A stretch of 8,940 nucleotides of DNA from Peptoniphilus_A sp001811425. Its GTDB lineage: Bacteria; Bacillota; Clostridia; Tissierellales; Peptoniphilaceae. Position 1 is the first letter of the stretch; each line of letters starts with the position of its first letter. The stretch lies in assembly GCF_001811425.1 (NCBI RefSeq), contig NZ_KV804741.1, positions 1 through 8,940 on the forward strand, read 5' to 3'. This document shows positions 1 to 7,053 of this stretch, one piece after another. The notes under the pieces were generated by a model, which ran no database searches, had not been told where the DNA came from, and was given only the letters and a program-made list of their open reading frames with translations. The position numbers and the translations under genes are program-made.

Positions 1-391
1 GGACTTACTGCACATTCCAAGCCTTTTACTCTCCATTGCAGAAGCTACCATTTCAAAGGTCTTTCCACTGCCTACTACATGGGCAAGCAAGGTGTTTCCT
101 CCATAAAGACTTCTTGCTATGGCATTTCTTTGATGAGGTCTTAAGTCAATCTCCGTATTCATTCCCTCAAAGGAAAGATTGCTTCCGTCATATTCTCTGT
201 TACGGATAGAGTTAAAACGCTCATTATACAGCTTTACAAGACGGCTTCTTCTTTCCTGATCGTTAAATATCCAGTTCTTAAATTCTTCTTTTAATAACTC
301 CTGCTTTTGTCCTGCAAGCATGGTTTCTTTTTTATTTAAGACAGAAGTTTTAGAGCCGTCTGGATTTACAATCTGGTCAAATACCTTTGTT
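1..391 (-). CDS. Giant mobile-element protein, start of the SF2/SNF2-like helicase domain (continues past the window)
   Basis: Reading the minus strand from base 390 gives 130 open codons: VLNKKETMLAGQKQELLKEE, then FKNWIFNDQERRSRLVKLYN, REYDGSNLSFEGMNTEIDLR, PHQRNAIARSLYGGNTLLAH and VVGSGKTFEMVASAMESKRL. LRPHQRNAI is the Q-motif-like segment. GSGKT at 58-72 is the Walker A (motif I) lysine loop of an SF2 ATPase, so this is where ATP binding begins. Walker B (DExx) and later motifs lie outside the window. The start codon is thousands of bases upstream at 6032, so no start is expected here. Translocation on DNA coupled to the methyltransferase is inferred from the fusion. Confidence 0.82.
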
Positions 392-491
392 NNNNNNNNN
401 NNNNNNNNNNNNNNNNNNNNNNNNNNNNNNNNNNNNNNNNNNNNNNNNNNNNNNNNNNNNNNNNNNNNNNNNNNNNNNNNNNNNNNNNNNN
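392..491. other. Assembly gap (100 N) inside the giant gene
   Basis: This is a run of exactly 100 N, the conventional placeholder for unknown length. Upstream coding ends on a complete codon (GAA of KLIE at 494-492) and downstream coding restarts with codon ACA at 390-388, leaving base 391 as the last base of a codon. The true missing length must therefore be 2 modulo 3, if the gene is intact. From remembered homologues the missing peptide is short, perhaps a dozen residues. Confidence 0.9.
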
Positions 492-1131
492 TTCAATCAG
501 CTTATAGGCATTTACCCTTGATGTTCCAAAGGTCATTTCAGCAAGGTCATTTCCTCTGTCCCTGCTTTTTCCTTCTACATTCCATTCGCTTGTAAGGCTT
601 GAAAACTTAACCTTAATATCCCATCTTGCATAACCCGGAGTTTTAAGCGTTTCAAAGATGAATTTCTCAATGTCTTTAATCGGTATCCAAGTTGCACCAA
701 GACGCACATTGATTTCACTTGCTTCAAGCTCCTTTGGAAGAACTTTGGTAAGCTCTGATTTTTGATATTCCAAACGGTTCATTTCATAGCTTATCAGCTC
801 TTTTTCTTTTCCATTTTTTTCATAGCCAAGATGAGGCAGCTCTCTTTCCGTTTGTCTGAGCTTTGATAAGTAGCTATCTACAATGGCAATCTTGTCCCTG
901 ATATTCCCACTTAAATATTCATCTTTTGTTACATAGCCATACTTATAGGAATTGCTGCCATTTGCACAAGCAAAAGGTAAATCGCCATCCTCTAAATTAA
1001 AGGAAAGCGGTCTGTAAAAGTTTTGCTCTTCTCTGATATTTAGATAGATTTCCCCTCGAAGCTCCTCAATTAAGGTCGTTCTGTCTTTTCCTGTAAGACT
1101 TCCCATATAGTCAAAGTCCACATATCCTTTT
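492..1131 (-). CDS. Giant mobile-element protein, pre-helicase piece
   Basis: The piece holds 213 codons with both ends at gaps. It begins KGYVDFDYMGSLTGKDRTTL. A GTG at 1121 could be mistaken for a start, but the frame is open upstream of it and it has no ribosome-binding site. Visible conserved stretches are YGYVTKDEYLSGNIRDKI, NVRLGATWIPIKDIEKFIFE, IKVKFSSLTSEWNVEGKSRD and FGTSRVNAYKLIE. These are the usual connector between methyltransferase and helicase in LtrC-like/SNF2-type giant proteins of Firmicutes mobile elements (family knowledge, from memory). No enzymatic motif of its own is seen. It is in one line with the neighbouring pieces if the gap at 1132-1231 is really a multiple of three bases long and the gap at 392-491 is 2 modulo 3. 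Confidence 0.82.
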
Positions 1132-1231
1132 NNNNNNNNNNNNNNNNNNNNNNNNNNNNNNNNNNNNNNNNNNNNNNNNNNNNNNNNNNNNNNNNNNNNN
1201 NNNNNNNNNNNNNNNNNNNNNNNNNNNNNNN
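1132..1231. other. Assembly gap (100 N) inside the giant gene
   Basis: This is a second run of exactly 100 N. Coding before it stops two bases into a codon (1233-1232), and coding after it restarts with one leftover base (1131), so an intact gene needs a missing length divisible by three. As written, the 100-base filler throws the frame off and creates a false early stop (KRICGL then TGA). Remembered homologues suggest the real gap is longer than 100 bases, some 60 residues between EDS and KGYVDFDYM. Confidence 0.9.
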
Positions 1232-3775
1232 TTGCTATCCTCTTTTAAGGCTCTGGTATTACTTAGGTTATTTACAAAGCCATGCTTCTTTGAAAAGTTA
1301 TCATATACTTCATTTAGTTTTTCCTGTGAAGCCTTGATTTCTTCCTCGCTAAAATCTTCTTTCTGCTTGTAAATTACATCTTTTAAAACAGCATTCAGCT
1401 CAAGATAATCCTTGATTTTTTCTTTGTTTTTATCTGATACTTCCTTTTTGATAAAGAGTGAATTTTCTCTGTAATAGACTTCATCATCAATTAAGGTATA
1501 AGAAAAGTTCTTTACATCATCAGTTGCAGGGATAGAAGTGATCTCATCATCAAGTAGCTCTACTTCTTCATACTTGGCATCTTTTGAAATTCTTTCTCCT
1601 GCAATCTCGATACGCTCCTTTAACGAAGCCATATTGTTCTCTTGCCCTAAAAAAGCTATCGGTTCACAAGTGAGTGTCTTTCCAAATCTTCCGCTTACCT
1701 CACGCATTGTGCCAAGCACTTGTTCAGGATGATCAACAAAGTATTTGTTATATGAAAGTCCATTTTCATCTTCTGCAAGGTGTATCCAATCTTCATCGCG
1801 CTCTAATACGCTATCTCTTTTCTTTAGGAAGATAATATCCGAAGTTACTTCTGTGCCGGCAACACCCTTAAAGGTATCATTTGGAAGTCTGATTGCTCCT
1901 AAAAATTCGGCTCTTGCTGCAAGATAGCGTCTTACACTTTCGTCTTTTTTATCCATTGTTCCTGAAGATGTAATAAAGGCGATAACACCGCCGTTTCTTA
2001 CCTTATCAATGGACTTGGCAAAGAAATAATCGTGGATAAGAAAGTTATTACGATTGTATTCCCTGTCATTTACCTTATACTCTCCAAATGGAACATTTCC
2101 GATTGCTACATCAAAGAAGTTATTGGAAAAGGAAGTTTCTTCAAGCCCCTTAACCTGTATATCACTTTCAGGATATAAGAGTTTTCCAATACGCCCGCTT
2201 ACCGAATCAAGTTCCACACCATAAAATTTTGACTTACTCATTTCATCAGGTAGATTACCGATAAAGTTCCCAACACCCATTGACGGTTCAAGGATATTTC
2301 CCTGTTTAAATCCCATACCTGAAAGCGTCTTATATATTCCGTCAATGACTGCTTTCGGTGTGTAAAAACTCGTTAGGGTAGATTCTCTTGCAGCTTCATA
2401 TTCTGATGGCGATAGATTTTCCTTTAAGAAGGCTCTTGCCTCTTTCCACTGTCCATCCTTACTTTCATCAAAGACTTCAGATAATCCACCCCAGCCTACA
2501 TATTTTGCTAAAACTTCCTGAGCTGTAATATCAAGCTCTCGTTCTCCACTTTCAATCCTATTAAGCATAGAGATTGCTTCAAGATTATTGTTTAATCTCT
2601 CACTTGGAGATAACTTTGCAGGGATCGTTTCTTCTGCAATCTTGAAATTGTGAGCCTCATTTTTCTTTATTTCTGCTTCCTTAAAAGTCTTTTCGGGCTT
2701 CTCATTGGTCATATTTTCAAAGATTCTATCAAGCTCACTTTCCTTACGATAAGGAATTACATCGGAGCCTGTAATCATACCGCCAAGATATTCGGTATTA
2801 TCCTTAACCGTTACGGTCTTTAGATTATTCCCCATATCATCAAATCTTGTGATGGTATAGTCTTTCCCCTTATACTTCACTTCATCGCCGATGATAAATT
2901 CAGGTCTTTCAAGACTTACTTGTCTTAATAAATCCTCATTATCAGTAAAGGATACAATCGGTATTTGATGATTACCTTGCCTTGCAGGATCAAGCCACAA
3001 CTCATTTCTTCCTGTGATTTGATTTTTAGAAATCTCCCTTACTTTGTACTCCTCATGATTAAAATAGACGATATCACCTTCTTTAACTGCAAACTCATCT
3101 AAAGGGCTGTCCTCTTTTTCGTTAAGCTCTACTTCTTCTTTTTCCTTTAGATAATCTAATAAGGTAGCCTGAAAAGGTTCTGCTTGTATTCTTTCTTCTA
3201 CTTCTTCAGGTGCTTCAAGCTCTGCAATATTGTCCTCAAAACTGAGTTCTCCATTAAAAACATGGTTAAGCTCCTGCTCATCCATCTGCTTTTTAAGTTC
3301 ACTGTCTTTCAGTTCTCTAAAGGTCTTTGGGAAATCCTCTAAAACAAGTCTTTGGGCATTTAATTCCTTTAGCTCCTCAAGATTAAAATATCCCCATTCA
3401 GGTTCAATTCCTAAAACAAGTCCAAAAGCATCTTTACTTTCCCTGTCATACTCCGTCATATACCAAGTCCAGTTACTTCTAAATGGAATGATGTATGCTG
3501 CATGAACCTGTTTGTCTGCTAAGGCTACATCTTCCTGTGCATAAAGCTCAGGCACTCTCTCAAGCATTTCATCAGTCATTAGATTATTTGGATCATCTTT
3601 AGAATAATAACTTGGCTCTTTTTGTTCTTCTATCTCATCCTTTCTTTCAATGTCCTTTTCTTCAAGATAAAGATTCTTAGAAAGCAGTTCATCTATATGC
3701 TTTGCTACATTTGACCATGTAAGAAAAACATCGTTACAATGATTCTTCTGTAATTTAAGTCCCTTTGCATCGTGC
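1232..3775 (-). CDS. Giant mobile-element protein, central piece with DUF2958-like and N6-adenine-type DNA methyltransferase domains
   Basis: The frame is open from the gap at 3775 to the gap at 1232. An ATG at 3579 (MTDEM) is internal, because the coding sequence continues upstream with LTWSNVAKHIDELLSKNLYL and meets the N-terminal piece. From 3498 to about 3310, YIIPFRSNWTWYMTEYD with AFGLVLG and EWGYFNLEEL looks like a DUF2958-type domain. Two beta-rich stretches follow (EGDIVYFNHEEYKVREI; GDEVKYKGKDYTITRF). The methyltransferase lies at about 2538-1810: TSFYTPKAVIDGIY, the SAM-binding LEPSMGVGNF (2292-2263), the VELD acidic strand, the catalytic-loop position GNVPFGEY, and FLIHDYFFAKSIDKVRNGGV. 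This order (motif X, I, IV) is that of amino-methyltransferases of the N6-adenine group. The last part (to NTRALKEDS) leads into the helicase half. Methylation of element DNA against host restriction is inferred. Confidence 0.85.
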
Positions 3776-4091
3776 NNNNNNNNNNNNNNNNNNNNNNNNN
3801 NNNNNNNNNNNNNNNNNNNNNNNNNNNNNNNNNNNNNNNNNNNNNNNNNNNNNNNNNNNNNNNNNNNNNNNNNNNTAATTTAAGTCCCTTTGCATCGTGC
3901 CATTCTCCACTTCCTCTTTCGCCTGAAACAGCATGAGAGCCTCCGCCAATTCCATATTCATCTTTTAGGAAATTCGCTTTTTCCTGCAAGGTATGATTTT
4001 CTTTGAAAAACTTAATAATTTGCTCTTTCCCTTTATCGACTCCACTTCCTCTTGAAATCGTAGCAAGGACTTCATCTTCTGTAATAAAGCC
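3664..4091 (-). repeat. Second copy of the duplicated domain, split by the false gap
   Basis: It starts at GFITEDEVLATISRGSG, runs through FLKDEYGIGGGSHAVSGE and WHDAKGLKL, then continues across the closed gap with QKNHCNDVFLTWSNVAKHID and ELLSKNLYL. The stretch GGGSH...WHDAKGL is the better conserved form in related element proteins (from memory). The function of the domain is unknown to me. Confidence 0.72.
3776..3875. other. False assembly gap (100 N) between overlapping contig ends
   Basis: The 25 bases directly left (3751-3775) and directly right (3876-3900) of this N run are identical. If the two copies are laid on each other, the reading frame continues without a break: HDAKGLKL, then QKNHCNDVFLTWSNVAKHID. 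The gap therefore most likely has no real length; the contigs overlap by 25 bases and were joined with filler. Confidence 0.88.
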
Positions 4092-6032
4092 ATGTACCTT
4101 TGGAAGTTCGGTTAAGTTAGAGATATATTCCTTTCTCGGAATTGCAAGCTCCTCTAATCTCTGGTAAAGGCTATCTACCTTGTGATAATGAAACCTTAGT
4201 ACATCTTTGTTTTCTTTATATCCTGTCAAAAAGCGACTGTACTCGGAAATAACATTCTTTAGATAGTCAGGATTTTTAAGAGCTTCCGATAACTGTCTTG
4301 TTTCTTTCGGAAAGCCACCACCTCTTTCTATAAAGTCAAAATAGCCTTGTGCTTTCCCTTCTTCACTTAAATCGTGGTATAGATACCATAAGGATTCTGA
4401 AACTCTATCTCTTTCATAGTCCTGTGCTTCCAAAAGCTCTACATTTGTTGCAAACTCTCCATTTTCCAAAAGTTCATTGATTCTTCTTGCAGCATTACTC
4501 CAGCTTAAAATTTGCGTCATATCTTCTCTTGCAGAAGTTCCATAAGCTAAATGAATACCTTTATCCGAATACCAGGAAGATACTTCTGCTCCATTAAGAA
4601 ATAAACCGTTTCCGCCTCTAAAGGTATCTTTAAGGTATTCTCCTAATTCTTCTACTGTTTTTCCTTTGGAAAATTCAGCAATAATAGGAAGTCTTTCGCC
4701 CTCATGGTTTCCACCGTTTACAAGAATACTGTCAATATCATTTTGGGCAAGAGGTATTGTAAGTTTAATCTGTCCTAAGCTGTTTTCAGGCAAAGAAAAA
4801 GAAGCCTTGTCAGCTTCTCTTATCTCTTTATCCGTATTTTCTTTTAGATTTCCACTACTTCCTTGATTGTCATTTCTTTGAGAGCTGAAATCATCGCTTT
4901 GTACTGCGGATGGCTCTCGTCCTCTATCTTCCAAGCTATCATCAGTTTCGGCTTCTCTGCTCTCATAAACTCTATTGCCTGTTTCTGAATATCCATCAGG
5001 TGTCCTATCAGCTTCTTCTCCTTGTATAGATCCACTAACATCTCGAAGTGGCTCTGCTCCTCGCTGTTTGAAAGATAATCCAGCCTCATCACTGCGTAAG
5101 TCGGATTCGGATATTCTCTCATAAAGTCCATGTCCTCCTCTAACTGATTCAGTGTATTCTCTTTGATTTTCTCTATTATCTCGTCCGTACTCTCCATTTC
5201 GGAAAATTCGCTCGTTTTCACTAATTCTTTCCTGATCATCTCGTCGAAGTACATTTTCTTCTACCTCCTCTAATTCTGCTTTTATTTTATTATATCCTGC
5301 TTCTTTACCTCTTAACACTTCTTTTTGAAGCTCTAACTCTTTACTTTTTTGAATGGTTGCATCAATTATATTTCCGCTAATATCCGACACCGTTTCTCCA
5401 AGGCTCATAAGAGAAATGCTGTCAAGCCTTGCAAAGTTTTCTTTTAACAGCTCCTTATCCATAGGATAGTCTAACTTAAATCTTGCAGCTACTGCATAGC
5501 TCACTGAGTTCCTCACAAACTTGGTAAAGGCTATTCTGTCCTCATCAGATATTCTAAGCTCATTCATCAGGCTATCTATTTTTTTATCTCCGTAGAGCCT
5601 GCTTAAAGAAAAGATGTTTTCTAAGGTGCTTTCGATTTCTTCATAGCCTTCAGCTTTTATCATTTCTTTTAATACATCTTTGTGAGCTTCTTTATCAAAT
5701 CTCCAAAGATTTACCTCATTGACATCTCTGTTTTTGGAAACGGTTTGACTTATATCAAAGATATAGTCCACCTTTTTATATGTGCCATAGTCCTCTAAAA
5801 TGGGGATACCTTTCTGTCCCCTCATAACAGTTCGATTAAAGCGTTCCCTCCAATAGTCAAACTTGGCACAAGCTGTCGCTTCAGGATTTTTGTCATAAAT
5901 ACTTAGCTGACTTCTAAAGTCGTACCTCTGATTGTTTCCGACAACCTTTAAGAGCTTCAGATACTCTGCTTCACTCTGCAGAATATCTTGTTTTATTAGC
6001 TCCAAAATGTTATGAAAATCATTTATTCGCAT
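3876..6032 (-). CDS. Giant mobile-element protein, N-terminal piece (ArdC-like region, linker, duplicated domain)
   Basis: This piece holds 719 codons from ATG 6032, preceded by AAGGAGGT five bases away, to the gap. Residues about 33-100 (YDFRSQLSIY, KNPEATACA, the W-R-E-R segment, RGQKGIPI, then VDYIFDISQT) match the pattern of ArdC-type ssDNA-binding antirestriction N-terminal domains. Residues 100-250 are helical, with DRIAFTKFVRNSVSYAVAARF typical of the family. Residues about 255-410 are a charged, R/E/S/G/D-rich, hydrophobic-poor linker, almost certainly disordered, and another reading frame overlaps it (4844-5254). Residues about 425-527 form a domain ending in ILSWSNAARRINELL. Residues 648-719 start a second copy of that domain, completed after the gap. 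The KilA-N gene and a terminator lie just upstream. It is not a pseudogene: the frame stays open up to the N run. Confidence 0.85.
4452..4760 (-). repeat. First copy of a duplicated protein domain in the giant gene
   Basis: This copy encodes residues about 425-527 of the giant protein. Shared landmarks with the second copy (3664-4091) are an II..F start, the FLKD/YLKD helix end, a GG turn, a KG(I/L)xL strand, then SWSNAARRINELL here against TWSNVAKHIDELL there. The two are aligned along nearly their whole length with few gaps. The copies are divergent, so the duplication is old. Confidence 0.75.
4844..5254 (-). CDS. Possible overprinted small gene, TnpV-like product, nested in the giant gene
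   Basis: 136 codons start at ATG 5254, on the same strand as the giant gene but in another frame. A perfect AGGAGGT lies at 5263-5269, eight bases before the ATG. The frame covers giant-protein residues about 260-396, the part that is low-complexity linker in the main frame. The product in contrast has a folded look: amphipathic helices with regular hydrophobic residues (LVDLYKEKKLIGHLMDIQKQ, AIEFMRAEKPKLMIAWKI). The segment KLxxHLxDIxxQAxxM, followed by a MIAW-type segment, resembles TnpV proteins of Clostridial transposons (remembered pattern, not a search). No membrane or signal segment is seen. It could still be a chance frame, since the AGGAGG bases also encode E-E-V in the main frame. 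Confidence in a real gene is moderate, in the TnpV name low. Confidence 0.5.
   Translation of the reverse strand: MYFDEMIRKELVKTSEFSEMESTDEIIEKIKENTLNQLEEDMDFMREYPNPTYAVMRLDYLSNSEEQSHFEMLVDLYKEKKLIGHLMDIQKQAIEFMRAEKPKLMIAWKIEDESHPQYKAMISALKEMTIKEVVEI
5263..5269 (-). promoter_or_regulatory. Ribosome-binding site of the nested gene
   Basis: AGGAGGT stands eight bases upstream of the ATG at 5254. It is as good as the site of the giant gene itself (6037-6044) and better than that of the KilA-N gene. It lies deep inside the giant coding sequence, where no start is otherwise needed, and is the main evidence that the alternative frame is translated. Confidence 0.55.
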
Positions 6033-6036
6033 GTTT

Positions 6037-6044
6037 ACCTCCTT
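6037..6044 (-). promoter_or_regulatory. Ribosome-binding site of the giant gene
   Basis: AAGGAGGT is followed by AAAC and the ATG at 6032. It fixes the start of the giant protein (MRINDFHNILELI). No other in-frame start with such a site is nearby, and the terminator hairpin begins only about a dozen bases further upstream. Confidence 0.85.
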
Positions 6045-6056
6045 CTTTTTTGCATG

Positions 6057-6091
6057 AAAAAAGGCGGTTAGATTTTACTCTAATCACCTTT
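6057..6091 (-). terminator. Intrinsic terminator after the KilA-N gene
   Basis: On the minus strand a 13-pair stem (arms 6091-6079 and 6072-6060, one A-C mismatch, one G-U pair) closes a six-base loop and runs into a six-T tract (6062-6057). The plus strand has no T run after the stem, so it acts for minus-strand transcripts. It sits 25 bases behind the KilA-N stop and about 12 bases before the giant gene's ribosome-binding site. It could work as an attenuator for the giant gene. Confidence 0.75.
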
Positions 6092-6115
6092 GTACTACAT
6101 ATTGATATTATCCTT

Positions 6116-6919
6116 TTATTTCAACTTTTTAATTGATTCACTCTCTGATAATATTTTCATCTGTTCAATTGCTATTGAATTTAGTTTTTCCAGTCTTTCA
6201 GATTGACTCATGCCCTCATTTATAAATACCGCATTAAGATTTTCAAGATTAGAAAGGCATACAAGCTGCGATATATCTGCATAATCTCTAATATTCCCTT
6301 TTAAATCCGGATTTTCATCACGCCATTCTTTCGCTGTTATTCCAAACAAAGAAACATTAAGAATATCCGCCTCACTTGCATAAATAAAGTTGATTTTTTC
6401 TTTTGAAAGTTTTTCGGGTACAAGCTTATTTTTAATGGCATCTGTATGAATCCTATAATTGATTTTTGCCAAATTCCTTTTTATATCCCAGCCTAACTTC
6501 TTTTGTTCTTCTTCCTTTAAGCGTTCAAATTCCTTAATCAAATACAATTTAAAGTATGGAGATACCCAAGAAGCAAACTCAAATGCTATATCTTTGTGAG
6601 CATAAGTTCCGCCATATCTTCCTGCTCTCGCAACTATACCGATAGAATTCGTTTTTTCTACCCACTGCTTAACAGATAAAATAAATCGGTTAAATCCTGC
6701 TTCATTTTTAATTCCCTCGAATTCGGGGGAATTAAAATTGGTATTATACATTTCTTCCCAAATACCTAAAAACTCTATTGTGTTCTTGTTTCTAAGCCAT
6801 TTTTCTATTAAAGCAGATCCGTTCTCAATATTTCTAACCATATCTGTTAAAGAAATGTAATCCCTATTATCTATGGCAATAATGCTGATTTCTGAACCTT
6901 CAACATTTATTTTAGACAC
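6116..6919 (-). CDS. KilA-N domain protein
   Basis: 267 codons from GTG 6919. This start is chosen because GAGAGGTGA (6932-6924) lies seven bases before it, while the TTG at 6934, which would add five residues, overlaps that site. Residues about 5-130 form a KilA-N domain: an N-terminal beta part with YISLTDM, WLRNKNTIEFLGIWEEM, then the hallmark C-terminal stretch RYGGTYAHKDIAFEFASWVS followed by PYFKLYLIKEFERLK. KilA-N is a DNA-binding module of phage and large-virus proteins, often fused to antirepressor domains. The C-terminal half (KRNLAKINYRIHTDAIKNKL, ...GITAKEWRDENP) is helical, seen in other KilA-N proteins, and has no function known to me. The gene has its own promoter and terminator, so it looks like an autonomous accessory gene in the element. 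A regulatory or phage-related role is inference. Confidence 0.88.
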   Translation of the reverse strand: MSKINVEGSEISIIAIDNRDYISLTDMVRNIENGSALIEKWLRNKNTIEFLGIWEEMYNTNFNSPEFEGIKNEAGFNRFILSVKQWVEKTNSIGIVARAGRYGGTYAHKDIAFEFASWVSPYFKLYLIKEFERLKEEEQKKLGWDIKRNLAKINYRIHTDAIKNKLVPEKLSKEKINFIYASEADILNVSLFGITAKEWRDENPDLKGNIRDYADISQLVCLSNLENLNAVFINEGMSQSERLEKLNSIAIEQMKILSESESIKKLK

Positions 6920-6955
6920 ATAATCACCTCTCAATCATTACATTGATTATCTTAT

Positions 6956-6984
6956 ATTATAGCATTTTTAGGGCATTTTTTCCA
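6956..6984 (-). promoter_or_regulatory. Promoter of the KilA-N gene (extended -10)
   Basis: On the minus strand TGGAAA (6984-6979) is followed after 17 bases by TATAAT (6961-6956), with TG one base before the -10 box (TGCTATAAT). The predicted transcript starts near 6949, about 30 bases before the GTG. A short dyad (AATCA...TGATT, 6946-6931) lies between promoter and start and could be an operator. The left direct repeat of the insertion sequence ends only four bases from the -35 box, so insertion spared the promoter. Confidence 0.75.
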
Positions 6985-6988
6985 TCTT

Positions 6989-7013
6989 AAAATAAGTGCC
7001 ATCTTACTTGCTA
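6989..7013. repeat. Left target-site duplication (25 bp)
   Basis: It is identical to 8136-8160. On the minus strand it holds an orphan copy of the topoisomerase's last codons and stop (AGC AAG TAA). It starts AAAATAAGTG and ends TACTTGCTA. Confidence 0.88.
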
Positions 7014-7041
7014 TGTAGAGATACAATTGATGTGAGACCAA
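7014..7041 (+). repeat. Left terminal inverted repeat of the insertion sequence
   Basis: It begins TGTAGAGATA and ends TGATGTGAGACCAA. It pairs with 8108-8135 on the opposite strand: six mismatches, all in the outer half. Confidence 0.85.
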
Positions 7042-7053
7042 GAAGAAAAAAAT

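Larger units (their letters stand above)
1..6032 (-). other. Reconstructed giant gene: ArdC-like / methyltransferase / SF2 helicase fusion, 3' end outside the window
   Basis: The four sequenced pieces at 3876-6032, 1232-3775, 492-1131 and 1-391 are one open reading frame broken only by runs of N. Joined, they show about 1,900 residues, and the gene runs on past the left edge. The order of modules is ArdC-like N terminus, charged linker, two copies of a GG-rich/LSWSN domain, DUF2958-like domain, beta-rich modules, adenine-type DNA methyltransferase, conserved pre-helicase region, helicase core. This order is familiar from giant LtrC-like/SNF2-type proteins of Firmicutes conjugative elements, and the methyltransferase-plus-helicase plan recalls phage P1 DarB. 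Start: ATG at 6032 with AAGGAGGT at 6037-6044. A role in protecting or processing incoming element DNA is inference. The pieces are described separately below. Confidence 0.88.

Noticed and set aside
1111..1131. Apparent frameshift or early stop (KRICGL, TGA) and a GTG start at 1121, suggesting a pseudogene or two genes
   Set aside because: Both arise from the 100-N filler. The sequence flanking the gap carries conserved-looking coding in a consistent frame if the real gap is a multiple of three.
1538..1927. Plus-strand open frames opposite the methyltransferase region, and similar ones at 3230-3505, 4666-4866 and 8365-8721
   Set aside because: They are serine/leucine-rich antisense reflections of the minus-strand coding sequence, without ribosome-binding sites.
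3751..3900. 25-bp direct repeat around the N run read as a biological repeat or insertion scar
   Set aside because: The copies touch the N run exactly on both sides and their merging restores the frame, so an assembly overlap is the simpler explanation.
6989..7013. The direct repeat as a dif/XerCD site or element attachment site
   Set aside because: It lacks the dif-like pair of 11-bp arms around a 6-8-bp centre, and it exactly flanks an insertion sequence with inverted ends, which explains it as a target duplication.
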